64,000 nucleotides of DNA from Ensifer sp. LC11 (GTDB taxonomy: Bacteria > Pseudomonadota > Alphaproteobacteria > Rhizobiales > Rhizobiaceae). Below are positions 8,717 through 16,789 of the stretch, one piece after another. How positions within the stretch are numbered: the stretch's first letter is position 1; the number at the start of each line of letters is the position of its first letter. Below the pieces are notes generated by a model. The model was given only the letters and a program-made list of their open reading frames with translations. It made no database searches and was not told the DNA's origin. The translations under genes and the position numbers were made by a program. The DNA is taken from the NCBI RefSeq assembly GCF_001695835.1, contig NZ_MBSO01000003.1:62001-126000 (forward strand). The letters run 5' to 3'.

Positions 8717-9039
8717 GTGACTGCTCCCTGTGCATTGAGGTGCATATCAGTGAAGTATCCGGCGCAAGCGGGTAAGATAGTATATTCTATAGAAATTATC
8801 GATTTGAGTATTTCGTACCCGTGGCGCCGCCATCGCCATTTTCGTCAGTCCCTTAAATTGTGGGCTTTCACGCCCGTTCGGCAAGCCCCGCCGTAATCGA
8901 GGTGTTGCGGGCGGTGGAAAGAGGCGGGAGAGCACAACCTTTGGCTGGGGCCAAGCCAACTTCGTCTGTGGCGGTATCGGCGCTGGCCCGCACGCTGCGG
9001 GAACAAGGCACCGCACCGAACCACCCTCAAGAAAAAGGA
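8717..9039. other. Intergenic region with sfnB promoter and CTATAG palindrome
   Basis: 323 bp without a convincing gene. The part next to sfnB is AT-rich and contains TTCTATAGAA at 8785-8794, a perfect 10-bp palindrome matching the site at 4663. The remainder, behind the TolC-family stop codon, shows no clear terminator. Confidence 0.5.
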
Positions 9040-10569
9040 TCAGAAGCGGCCGACGGCGTCGCGGTTCGTGAGCGTTCCGGTCGCAAAAGCAAGCGTTGCC
9101 GCAGCAACGAGCGCATCGCTGTAGGCGGTGGCTCTGGCGACCTTGGCCTGCAGCAACGCGGATTGCGCGATGCTGACATCCGTGATCGTGCCGAGGCCCT
9201 GTTTGTAATACACGACCGCGGCATCGTAGGTGGTCTGCGCCGCCCGCGTCAGCTCGCTTGCTGCCGCATGCCCTGCAAGACTTGTGCGCAGCAGATCGTA
9301 GGCAACGACCACCTCGCGGGCGGCGGTGTTCTGCAATTGGGCCATCTCCTGTTCCGCCGCACCCGCCTGCGCGATCGCCGATTGCAGGCGGGCGTCGCGC
9401 AGCCCTCCATCGAAGATCGGTACGCTGAGCCCGATCATCAGGTTGGCATTCGGCTGGTTTACCCGGATCGTCGAGCGCAGATCGAAGCGTGAATCGTCGA
9501 CACTGAGCGAGCCGATGTTGCGGTTGACGTTTCCGACCAGCGCCACCTTCGGCATGAACTCGGCCCGTGCGGCAGCGATGCCGTTGCGGTCGGCCTGCAG
9601 CCGGGCGAACGCCGCCTGCACATCCGGACGGCGCTGAAGCGATGTTGCGATCAGCCGGTCGAGGTCCTGCGGCACGGCTTTCGGAAGGGCGCGATCGCTG
9701 CCGTCGGCAATACGGATGTCGAGCGTGGGCGATACGCCGACGGCTTCCAGCAGTGTCATGTAGGCGCTGCGCTCGTGTCCTTGCGATTGCGTGAGGTTGA
9801 AGCGCGCCTGCGCCACCTGCTGATTGGCCTGTGCAGTCTCGATCGACGTCGCGAGCCCGCGGCCCATGCGGGCCTTGGCAGCCTCCTGCACCAGTTCGGC
9901 ATTCTGCAGCGTCTGGCGGGCGATCTTCAGCTGAACCCGCGCTGCCGTCAGGATGAAATAGGCGTTGGAAACGTCGAAGATCAGTTTCTGGTGTGTGCCA
10001 TTAAAGGTGACATTCGCCGCGTGTGACAGTTGGGTTGCAGCCTCGCGGCCGGCGTCCCGGCCGCCGAAATCGAGCAGCAGCCATTTCACCGTCAGAGACG
10101 GGATGAACTGTGCGCCGGTCGTGGTTAGCGTCCCCGGAGAGACCGGAATCGGGCCGGGTATGCCGGGCGCGGTCGCCGACGTCTGCTCGACGCCGGCAAG
10201 CACGTCCGCGGTCAGGATCGGAAGATAGACCGCTTCTGCAATGCCGACGGCGATTGCCGCTTGACGTGCGCGCTGCCAGGCGGCCCGCGTGACCGGGTTT
10301 GTCAACTGCGCGATGTCGATCAATTCCGGCAAGGTGTAAGCGTGCTTCGGATCGATCGTCGGCGTGGCAATCGTGATCGGGATCGCAGGATCGGGAGCAA
10401 GCGCAAAGTCCGGCTTGCCCGTGGTCGACGTCGGCGCGGTCGTGTTCCCGCCCGTGGCGGCCGGCTTGTCGGCACTTGGCGGGGCAAGGTCGTCGAGGGC
10501 GGACGATGTGCAGGCAACGGGTACGCAGAGCGCGCCGACGAGGAGAAGGCTACGGGCTGCGCGCAGCAA
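9040..10569 (-). CDS. TolC/NodT-family outer-membrane efflux protein
   Basis: About 509-aa outer-membrane channel of a tripartite exporter. An N-terminal signal sequence with a cysteine after LCVPVA suggests a lipoprotein of the NodT/OprM type, although the lipobox is imperfect. Two repeated long helical regions with the TolC beta-strand segments follow (PSLTVKWLLLDFGGRDAG; MIGLSVPIFDGGLRDARL), about 250 residues apart as expected. TTG 10569 is preferred because the signal peptide begins there and overlaps the FUSC stop region; a GTG at 10644 would add 25 proline/arginine-rich residues. Last gene of the YtcA-HlyD-FUSC-TolC operon, like mdtP in E. coli. Confidence 0.85.
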   Translation of the reverse strand: MLRAARSLLLVGALCVPVACTSSALDDLAPPSADKPAATGGNTTAPTSTTGKPDFALAPDPAIPITIATPTIDPKHAYTLPELIDIAQLTNPVTRAAWQRARQAAIAVGIAEAVYLPILTADVLAGVEQTSATAPGIPGPIPVSPGTLTTTGAQFIPSLTVKWLLLDFGGRDAGREAATQLSHAANVTFNGTHQKLIFDVSNAYFILTAARVQLKIARQTLQNAELVQEAAKARMGRGLATSIETAQANQQVAQARFNLTQSQGHERSAYMTLLEAVGVSPTLDIRIADGSDRALPKAVPQDLDRLIATSLQRRPDVQAAFARLQADRNGIAAARAEFMPKVALVGNVNRNIGSLSVDDSRFDLRSTIRVNQPNANLMIGLSVPIFDGGLRDARLQSAIAQAGAAEQEMAQLQNTAAREVVVAYDLLRTSLAGHAAASELTRAAQTTYDAAVVYYKQGLGTITDVSIAQSALLQAKVARATAYSDALVAAATLAFATGTLTNRDAVGRF

Positions 10570-12685
10570 GCGTCCGCGCGGGCCGCTTGGCCCCGCTGGA
10601 ATGCCTATCGCTGACGCCTGCCGTCTCACCCCAGGACACCTCACGTTCCATCTGCCTGATCACAGTCTCGATCTTCTCGTACAGTTCAAGCCTCCAGGTC
10701 AGCTCATCGCGAATTCGTCGGGGAAAACCTCTGGTATATTCGCTCCGACGCTGCACGCGCGCGATCCGTGTCTTCGACTGTCGGAGGGCGGCAGACAGGT
10801 TCTCGTTTCTTCGTCGGCCCTCCGTTTTCATCTCGTCGGCCTGTTTCGTCAGCCACTGCCTGACGGCGTTCTCAAAAGAGAGCGCTGCGGACTTCAGCGG
10901 CCGTGGCGCGCCATGCAACAGACCGAATGTCCGGTCGTGTTCGCGCAACATGATGATCGACGCTGCAAGCGTCTGCAGACCGTCGACAATATGCTCTGTT
11001 GTTGGTGCATCGATTTCATGCCGCCGGACGCTTGACGGCTCGAAGCGCAGCATCTCGCTCTGCCGCAGAGCCTCGGCGAGCCCGCTCACGAGATCGGCAT
11101 AGGGGGCAGCAACCTCGCGGCCTCCCTTCAGCAGATCCGCAAGTGTCGAGGCGGCCGAGGAAAGTCTTTCTCGAACGGCCGCGCCGATGCTGACCGGCCA
11201 GATCGTCGAGAAGACGGCGGAGACAACGACATTGCCGAACACGATGCCGATGATGCGCTCTTTGGCTTCGGCCAGGTCGAGGCTTGGCCCGAAACCGTGC
11301 AGCACGACAAGGAAGAAGCACAGCGCCATCTGCCAGCCCATGTAGGAAATGCGCTCGGATCCGGTCGAGATCCAGGCGGCAACGAGGCTGACAGCACCGA
11401 CAAGCAAGGCGAGCTGACCGATATCGGTCATATGTGGCACGAGCCAGACCGTCGAGCCGACCGCGACAGCGCCTCCGAGCAGACAGCCGACGATGCGCAG
11501 CGCCAGCTTGTGCATCGTTTCGCCCGTTGTCCCGAGAGCCACCATGAAGCAGGTGATCATCGCCGTGTGGATCGCAAACCAGTCGAGTGCGGTATAGGTG
11601 ATGTAGGTTATCATCACGGCCAGCAGCGCCTTCAGCGCGAACTGCGTGTAGGCGGGGTTGGTAAAGGCGTCGGGCAGAAAGAAGCCACGCGCCTGCGCGG
11701 CGGGCGGGGCTACGGGTTCCGCTTTTCCCGAGAGGATCGCGACGATCGTCCTTACCAGGCGCGCCACGACGGGGTCGCTGGCCCCGAGCGCCCGCAGCTC
11801 GGCCGAATGGAGCAAGGCCGGACCAGAGGGCTGCCCCTGGCGGATCGATCCCGCCACGCGGCGAAGAAGCGCAGAACTTGCCGAGCCATCCGCTTCTTGC
11901 CTCTGTGCGCCAATGGCGTCGGCAAGCGCAAATGTCAGAAGCTCATAGGTCGGAGCGATCAACGCAGCCATTCGTTGGGTCTCGCGCCCGTTCATCAATG
12001 CCAAAAGCCTGGAGAAACCAAGATATTTCCCAAGTTCGCCATTGCCCTCGGCGAGCAGCTTGGCTGCGCGCCGCTCGGTCGCCTCGCTTCTCTTGGACAA
12101 GAGACAGGCGGCCGCATCGAGCCGTTCGGCAAGTGCCGACCGCAGCAGCCTTGCGGGGCTGTGGCCGGCCACGACATTGAGCCCGATCAGATAGATCATC
12201 GGGAAGAACACGACGACCCACATCCAGCCGAGACCGCGGATCAGCAATTCGGGGATCGGCACGATGTCGTAAAGCGTCATGACGAAGGCAAACACCATCG
12301 CGACGGTGCCGATCGGTGGCCCGGCCCTGCTCGCTTGCGTCAGGTACATGCCGCCGAAGGTGAAAAAGACCACCAGCGCCATGCGCAGCGCCGGTTCGTC
12401 GGCCACGACCGTCAGGCAGAGGATGCCGATGAGAATGCCGAGCGATGCGCCGACGAGAAGGCCGGCAGCGGTCACAATGCCGGAGCCGGCATCGGCCCTC
12501 GAGGCGAAAAAGACGAGGTAGCAGGAAATCGCCGCTTCCGGGACTTCAAGCGCCATCGCGGTGACAACCACGAGCATGCAGACGAACGCCATGCGCAGCG
12601 AACGATCCAGACGCCCGGGATAGGGCAGCAACTCGTCCCGAAGAATGGAGACGTAGCTCACGCTACTTCGCGGCTTGACCAGCAT
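10550..12685 (-). CDS. FUSC-family inner-membrane exporter (MdtO-like)
   Basis: About 711 aa, aromatic-acid-exporter/fusaric-acid-resistance family. Two sets of clustered membrane helices (roughly residues 20-170 and 340-500) flank a cytosolic domain, the usual FUSC duplication. It corresponds in order to mdtO between the HlyD-type and TolC-type partners. The start is uncertain: ATG 12685 and GTG 12661 are both possible, and both overlap or directly follow the HlyD stop at 12663. Substrates of homologues are aromatic acids or other amphipathic compounds; the substrate here is unknown. Confidence 0.84.
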   Translation of the reverse strand: MLVKPRSSVSYVSILRDELLPYPGRLDRSLRMAFVCMLVVVTAMALEVPEAAISCYLVFFASRADAGSGIVTAAGLLVGASLGILIGILCLTVVADEPALRMALVVFFTFGGMYLTQASRAGPPIGTVAMVFAFVMTLYDIVPIPELLIRGLGWMWVVVFFPMIYLIGLNVVAGHSPARLLRSALAERLDAAACLLSKRSEATERRAAKLLAEGNGELGKYLGFSRLLALMNGRETQRMAALIAPTYELLTFALADAIGAQRQEADGSASSALLRRVAGSIRQGQPSGPALLHSAELRALGASDPVVARLVRTIVAILSGKAEPVAPPAAQARGFFLPDAFTNPAYTQFALKALLAVMITYITYTALDWFAIHTAMITCFMVALGTTGETMHKLALRIVGCLLGGAVAVGSTVWLVPHMTDIGQLALLVGAVSLVAAWISTGSERISYMGWQMALCFFLVVLHGFGPSLDLAEAKERIIGIVFGNVVVSAVFSTIWPVSIGAAVRERLSSAASTLADLLKGGREVAAPYADLVSGLAEALRQSEMLRFEPSSVRRHEIDAPTTEHIVDGLQTLAASIIMLREHDRTFGLLHGAPRPLKSAALSFENAVRQWLTKQADEMKTEGRRRNENLSAALRQSKTRIARVQRRSEYTRGFPRRIRDELTWRLELYEKIETVIRQMEREVSWGETAGVSDRHSSGAKRPARTLAARSP

Positions 12686-13727
12686 CGGCGTCGTTCCGCG
12701 TGGGGCCAATGGTGACTACGGCCGAGGCGCCGACACGCATCAGGTCCTCGGGCGGGCCCTCAAGTCGCACATGTACTGGGAAACGTTTCGCGACCTTCAC
12801 CCAGTTCAGCGAATTGGAAACGATGGGAATGCCGAGGATCGTTGCGGACTCCTCCGAGCGCACCCCCCAGCCGACGCCCACGACGGTGCCGGAGATCCGG
12901 CGCTCGGGATCGGCCATCACGAACACATCGGCCCTGCTGCCGACGCCGATCGCCTTTAGTTCCGTCTCGCGAAAGAAGGCGACGATCTCCCACTCGGCGG
13001 TGTCGATCAGCGTGAACAGGGTTTCTGCGGGGACGACGACTTTGCCGACCACCATCCGCAGGCCGACGATTTTGCCGTCGAAAGGTGCCCTGACGACGGT
13101 ATTCTCCAGATCCCGTTCCGCAAGCGCAACGGTGGCGCGGGCAACGTCGGCCTGTGCCTTGCGCGTATCGAGCGTGCCGACGACCCGGTTGGCGCCATGG
13201 GCCGATTGCAGCGCCTGGGCGAGGCTGACCTCGGCATCCGCCGCCGCCGTTCGCGCCTCGGCGACCTGCTGTTCCGTGACGAACCGTTTCGGCAAGAGCG
13301 GCTCCAGCCGCTCCTGTGTCTGTCGGGCAAGCCGGGCATTGTTGCGAGCGCGCGCGATCTGGCGGTCCGCCACATCGGCATTGGCCCGCTCGAGGTCCAG
13401 ATTGCGCTCGCCCTGCGCCACCTCGGATTGCGCGGCCCTGAGCTCTGCGCGCGCTTGTTCCAGCCGCAGCCGATAGGGCTCCGGATCGAGCCGAAAAAGC
13501 ACGTCACCCTTCTTCACGCTGGCATTGTTGTGCACATCGACGCTGATCACCTTGCCAGGCACGCTGGCAGCGATCGCCACTGTCGGGGCATCGACTTCTG
13601 CGACGTCGGTGCGAGGGCTGCGGTCGACCTGCCAGAAAGCGAAATATACCGCCACGACCGCGCTCGCGATCACGACCGGTGCCAGAAGGCGGGCCAGCGT
13701 GCGTCGAAAAAGATCGCCATAACTCAA
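12663..13727 (-). CDS. HlyD/EmrA-type periplasmic adaptor (MdtN-like)
   Basis: About 355-aa membrane fusion protein. One N-terminal membrane anchor (LARLLAPVVIASAVVAVYFAF), a biotinyl-lipoyl-like strand (VPGKVISVDVHNNASVKKGD), a long helical hairpin rich in Arg/Ala/Gln, then the second lipoyl half (VVRAPFDGKIVGLRMVVGKVV). No ATG is available before the anchor; TTG 13727 overlaps the preceding TGA (TTGA), so a translationally coupled TTG start is proposed. The frame is open upstream to 13994, but that part is antisense-like and overlaps the YtcA gene. Confidence 0.84.
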   Translation of the reverse strand: MSYGDLFRRTLARLLAPVVIASAVVAVYFAFWQVDRSPRTDVAEVDAPTVAIAASVPGKVISVDVHNNASVKKGDVLFRLDPEPYRLRLEQARAELRAAQSEVAQGERNLDLERANADVADRQIARARNNARLARQTQERLEPLLPKRFVTEQQVAEARTAAADAEVSLAQALQSAHGANRVVGTLDTRKAQADVARATVALAERDLENTVVRAPFDGKIVGLRMVVGKVVVPAETLFTLIDTAEWEIVAFFRETELKAIGVGSRADVFVMADPERRISGTVVGVGWGVRSEESATILGIPIVSNSLNWVKVAKRFPVHVRLEGPPEDLMRVGASAVVTIGPTRNDADAGQAAK

Positions 13728-14035
13728 TGCGGCGTTCCTCCGAACGCCAGGAACCAACAGGCAATGCTGCTGGTAAGGGCGAGCGAGAGATAGACGAGAA
13801 GCGGAACGGGCAGGTGTTCGTCGATGCCGGCGTGAACCAGGACCAGTCTTGCGACAACGGTTGTGATGATGCCCAGAGCCGCACACAGCAGCCAGGCCGG
13901 GAAATACGATCCGAACACCACGACCGAAGGCGCGAAGGGCCCGCGTGCGCAGCCTCCCGCCGCCAGCATCGTCGTGCAGGAAAGAGCGGGCCACAACAGC
14001 CGCCTCAAGGCGTCGATGCGAAACAGCATTTTCAT
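13724..14035 (-). CDS. YtcA-family small membrane lipoprotein
   Basis: 103-aa protein: signal sequence ending AAGGC (Cys 29, plausible lipobox), then two hydrophobic segments (FPAWLLCAALGIITTVVARL and PLLVYLSLALTSSIACWFLAF). The small-lipoprotein-plus-two-TM layout, together with the next gene being an HlyD adaptor, matches YtcA of the E. coli ytcA-mdtNOP cluster. The function of YtcA is not established. ATG 14035 has a GGCGGGGG ribosome site; the stop overlaps the next start. Confidence 0.75.
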   Translation of the reverse strand: MKMLFRIDALRRLLWPALSCTTMLAAGGCARGPFAPSVVVFGSYFPAWLLCAALGIITTVVARLVLVHAGIDEHLPVPLLVYLSLALTSSIACWFLAFGGTPH

Positions 14036-14451
14036 AAAGCCCCCGCCTCTCGTGTCATTCGCGCCCGACCGAATCGATATTGCTGGAATAGCAGATGTGA
14101 TTCTACCGCGCATGGTGGAGCAAAGGACAGGGGCTCTCGACATGCGAGCAGTAACAGCCCGGCACCATCGGGCGTGGGTTTACCTTCGAGAATGGATCGG
14201 TAAGATCGCGCAAGGGGGACGGCCACGGGACACCACCTTGGCCGAGGCGTGCGGCGTATTGGCACGCAAACATCCTGCCAAAATCGACTGCGGCTCAGGG
14301 AACCATCGCCCGACTTGCGCATTGCGTCATCGCCTGCAGTTTAACCAGTCGCGTGGCCGACAGAGTAACGGCCACCCGGCATGAGCACACATACATGCTG
14401 ACAGAATTGGCCATTCGCGTTTCCCGGCCTTATCCACTGAAGGAGACACAA
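14036..14451. other. Intergenic region between divergent units
   Basis: 416 bp between the minus-strand efflux operon and the plus-strand 128-aa gene. It must contain promoters for both. I see no strong palindrome, repeat or additional protein-coding signal. Confidence 0.4.
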
Positions 14452-14838
14452 ATGACGAATTTCCTGCCTGCTCTACATGAAGGGCACGCCTCCATCACGC
14501 TGCAGAATCTGTTTCGCGATGCTCTGGAGGCCTATGACGACTGGGGGGCGAACATGCCCGAACCGGTCGTTGCGTTCGAAGGCAAGCGCATTGCCATCAG
14601 CGAAGTCTTCGACTGGATGAAACCCTGCACCGACATCATGCCGGCGAACCTCATCGGCATCGTGACGGATCGGCTGAACAAGCCTTGGAGCGGTGAGGGG
14701 CCGCTCGACGAAATGACCGTGTCGACTGCGGCGCGGGTCATGTCTGTCCTGACCAGGCGCCAGCTTCGCGACTTCGGTCGCGGCTCGATCGACGTCTTTG
14801 TCGAACGCTTCAATCATCCGCTGCGCGCGGGTGCTTGA
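14452..14838 (+). CDS. Hypothetical protein, 128 aa
   Basis: Not recognised. Soluble, mixed-charge, no signal peptide or membrane segment. Contains EPVVAFEGKRIAISEVFDWM and an alpha-helical C-terminus. The start ATG 14452 has a good ribosome site (AAGGAGACACAA), which decides it over an in-frame upstream start at 14353. Stands alone, followed by a stable hairpin at 14854-14877. Confidence 0.65.
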   Translation: MTNFLPALHEGHASITLQNLFRDALEAYDDWGANMPEPVVAFEGKRIAISEVFDWMKPCTDIMPANLIGIVTDRLNKPWSGEGPLDEMTVSTAARVMSVLTRRQLRDFGRGSIDVFVERFNHPLRAGA

Positions 14839-14853
14839 CCGTGATTGACCTCT

Positions 14854-14877
14854 GGGGAGCGCGTTCGCGCGCTCCCC
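14854..14877. terminator. Stable TTCG-loop hairpin downstream of 128-aa gene
   Basis: GGGGAGCGCG and CGCGCTCCCC form a perfect 10-bp stem with a TTCG tetraloop, 15 bp after the stop codon. No T tract follows, so it may be a weak terminator or an mRNA 3' stabiliser. Confidence 0.5.
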
Positions 14878-14969
14878 GTCCGGGGTCCGTTGACAGAATC
14901 AGTCTGCCAAAAGCACTCCTTAAGCGGCCGCTCGCGTCTTGAGCAGACATGTGCCGTCGAGGGGGAGCG

Positions 14970-15704
14970 ATGCGTTTTTCCGAAATTCAGCCGCGCCATG
15001 TGCTCTGCTTCTTGGGGCAACCAGGACGTTTTGTCGAACTTCGCCGCGTGATCCAGTCGGCAATCGACGGATTTGCTCCGGGCTTTGAGGTCGACGAGAT
15101 GTTCTCGCAGGATGCGCCTGACGATCGTATGCCCGCGTCATTCGATGTGTGTTGGGATCGTGTGCATCCAAAAGCATGGACCGACGAGGACGAAGAGGCT
15201 GTGCGCGAGCATGGTTGCGTGATTTATGTTCCTGGTCCTCCGATGACCGCTGAAAACGCGGTGGAGACGTCGGCAAAGGCGCTCCGGCTGGTTGTCCATA
15301 CCCTCGGCAACGGCGCGGTCGCCGCCAAGGGGGAAAGTGCCGGTGTTGCGCACGGGCTCGCCCGTTGGAAGCAGCTTGGTCGCGAAGCGGACAATCACGC
15401 AGAAGGTGTCGCTTCGGCGCGTCTCTGCCGTCTCACCTTCAGCAAGCGGCCGTTGAGCGACGGTGATTTCCTCTTTAGCGTCGGCTTCCATCTGGTCGGG
15501 ATACCCGAGGTTTTCGTGCCGCGGAGCCTGTCGGACGATGAACGAGCGTTGAGCGCGATCATCGATGAGGTCGCCGACGAGGTCTTCGCCGAAGGCGTGG
15601 AGGTGGTCCTGGCCCGTCGCGGTGCCGTATTGCTGCCCATCGACGACTATGAAGAAGACGATTTCAAGTACAATCCGCACGGCGCCATCCGTTTGAAGTC
15701 CTAA
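14970..15704 (+). CDS. Hypothetical protein, 244 aa
   Basis: Not recognised with confidence. Soluble, acidic protein without signal or membrane segments; it contains FDVCWDRVHPKAWTDEDE and ends in an acidic patch (DDYEEDDF). The sequence includes GESAGVAHGLARW, reminiscent of proteins that share a DUF4261-like layout, but I cannot confirm this. ATG 14970 is selected by the GGGGAG ribosome site immediately upstream rather than the start at 14949. Confidence 0.65.
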   Translation: MRFSEIQPRHVLCFLGQPGRFVELRRVIQSAIDGFAPGFEVDEMFSQDAPDDRMPASFDVCWDRVHPKAWTDEDEEAVREHGCVIYVPGPPMTAENAVETSAKALRLVVHTLGNGAVAAKGESAGVAHGLARWKQLGREADNHAEGVASARLCRLTFSKRPLSDGDFLFSVGFHLVGIPEVFVPRSLSDDERALSAIIDEVADEVFAEGVEVVLARRGAVLLPIDDYEEDDFKYNPHGAIRLKS

Positions 15705-15833
15705 AATCGTCGGCTGGGCTCTGACCACGGCCTCTTTGCGGGAGGCGCCCGGCGCGCCAATGCCCTGTCACCCCTTCCTTGAAGGAGCGCCTTCCCGTAA
15801 ACATGGGGAACAGTTCGAGCGGGCGAGGGCGGC

Positions 15834-16736
15834 GTGAATTTTCGACAATTGGAAGTGCTGCGCACGCTCTTGGCGACCGGATCGACGATCGCCGCTGCAA
15901 AGACCATGGGGCTCAGCCAGTCCGGCGTCAGTCGGCTCCTGCAGCAACTCGAGGAAGAACTGTCGCTTACTCTTTTTGCCCGCGACAAGGGCCGGCTGAT
16001 TGCGACGCCGGAAGCAATGAAGCTTGCCGAGGATGCCGAGCATATCCTCCTGGGTATCGATCGTTTCACCAATCTGGCGCAGGACCTGCGCAGCGGCGCC
16101 GTCGGTCCGGAGGTTGTGCGCATCGGCCTGCCGAACAGCATGTCGGAGACCTTTGCGCCGGCGATGCTTGCCGACTATGCCAAGGATTTTCCCGGCGTGC
16201 GCGTCGAGACCTTCTTCGACACGACGGTCGCGATCGCTCGCCTTGTGGAACAGCGCATCATCGATTTCGGTTTCCTGCGATACGAGGGGCAACTGAGTGC
16301 CGGCATCGAGATGCAGCCGGTGGCAACCGGCGTCAGCGTCTGTGTGATGGCAAAGGGGCATGGCCTGTCGGCGCTTGAGGCCGTCACGCCCAAGGAACTG
16401 CGAGGCGTGCCGCTGATCCTGGTCGGCCGGCGCCGGCCAACGCGGGTCATGCTTGACGAGATCTTCCGCAAGGCGGGCGTGCCGCAGAAGGTCAAGATCG
16501 AGACCCACAGCAACAGTTCCGCCTGCGCCTATGCCGCCTACGGTCTCGGCGTTGCCATCATCAGCAGTTTCTTCGCCAACCTGCATCGCCACCTGCCGAT
16601 CGAGATCCGGCCGTTTTCGCCGCACCTCACCCAGGATTTCGGCGTGGCGACTGCGGCCAGCGTTCCGCTGTCGCTTGCGGCCCAGGCGATGATCGGCTGC
16701 CTTAAACGACAGGTCGCGGTTCTCCACGAGCTCTAA
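15834..16736 (+). CDS. LysR-family transcriptional regulator
   Basis: 300 aa. N-terminal winged helix-turn-helix with the family pattern MNFRQLEVLRTLLATGS...AAAKTMGLSQSGVSRLLQQLE (residues 1-60), then a type 2 periplasmic-binding-like effector domain beginning around VVRIGLPNSMSETFAP. GTG start at 15834. Adjacent genes do not reveal the target; the P450 gene converges on it and is not an obvious LysR-divergent target. Confidence 0.87.
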   Translation: MNFRQLEVLRTLLATGSTIAAAKTMGLSQSGVSRLLQQLEEELSLTLFARDKGRLIATPEAMKLAEDAEHILLGIDRFTNLAQDLRSGAVGPEVVRIGLPNSMSETFAPAMLADYAKDFPGVRVETFFDTTVAIARLVEQRIIDFGFLRYEGQLSAGIEMQPVATGVSVCVMAKGHGLSALEAVTPKELRGVPLILVGRRRPTRVMLDEIFRKAGVPQKVKIETHSNSSACAYAAYGLGVAIISSFFANLHRHLPIEIRPFSPHLTQDFGVATAASVPLSLAAQAMIGCLKRQVAVLHEL

Positions 16737-16756
16737 GCGACGGCTCGCCTCAACCT

Positions 16757-16789
16757 GGCTGCGTGGGCGCAGCCCCGTTTACACGGGGC
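16757..16789. terminator. Paired hairpins between convergent LysR and P450 genes
   Basis: GGCTGCG/CGCAGCC (16757-16774, TGGG loop) and GCCCCGT/ACGGGGC (16772-16789) are two perfect 7-bp stems that overlap by three bases, so they are mutually exclusive. The second covers the P450 stop codon. Position between convergent genes supports bidirectional termination; no long T run is present. Confidence 0.5.

Noticed and set aside
12709-13994. Long 443-codon version of the HlyD gene with start at 13994
   Set aside because: The first ~89 codons overlap the ytcA gene in another frame and are Arg/His-rich noise; the membrane anchor begins right after the TTG at 13727.
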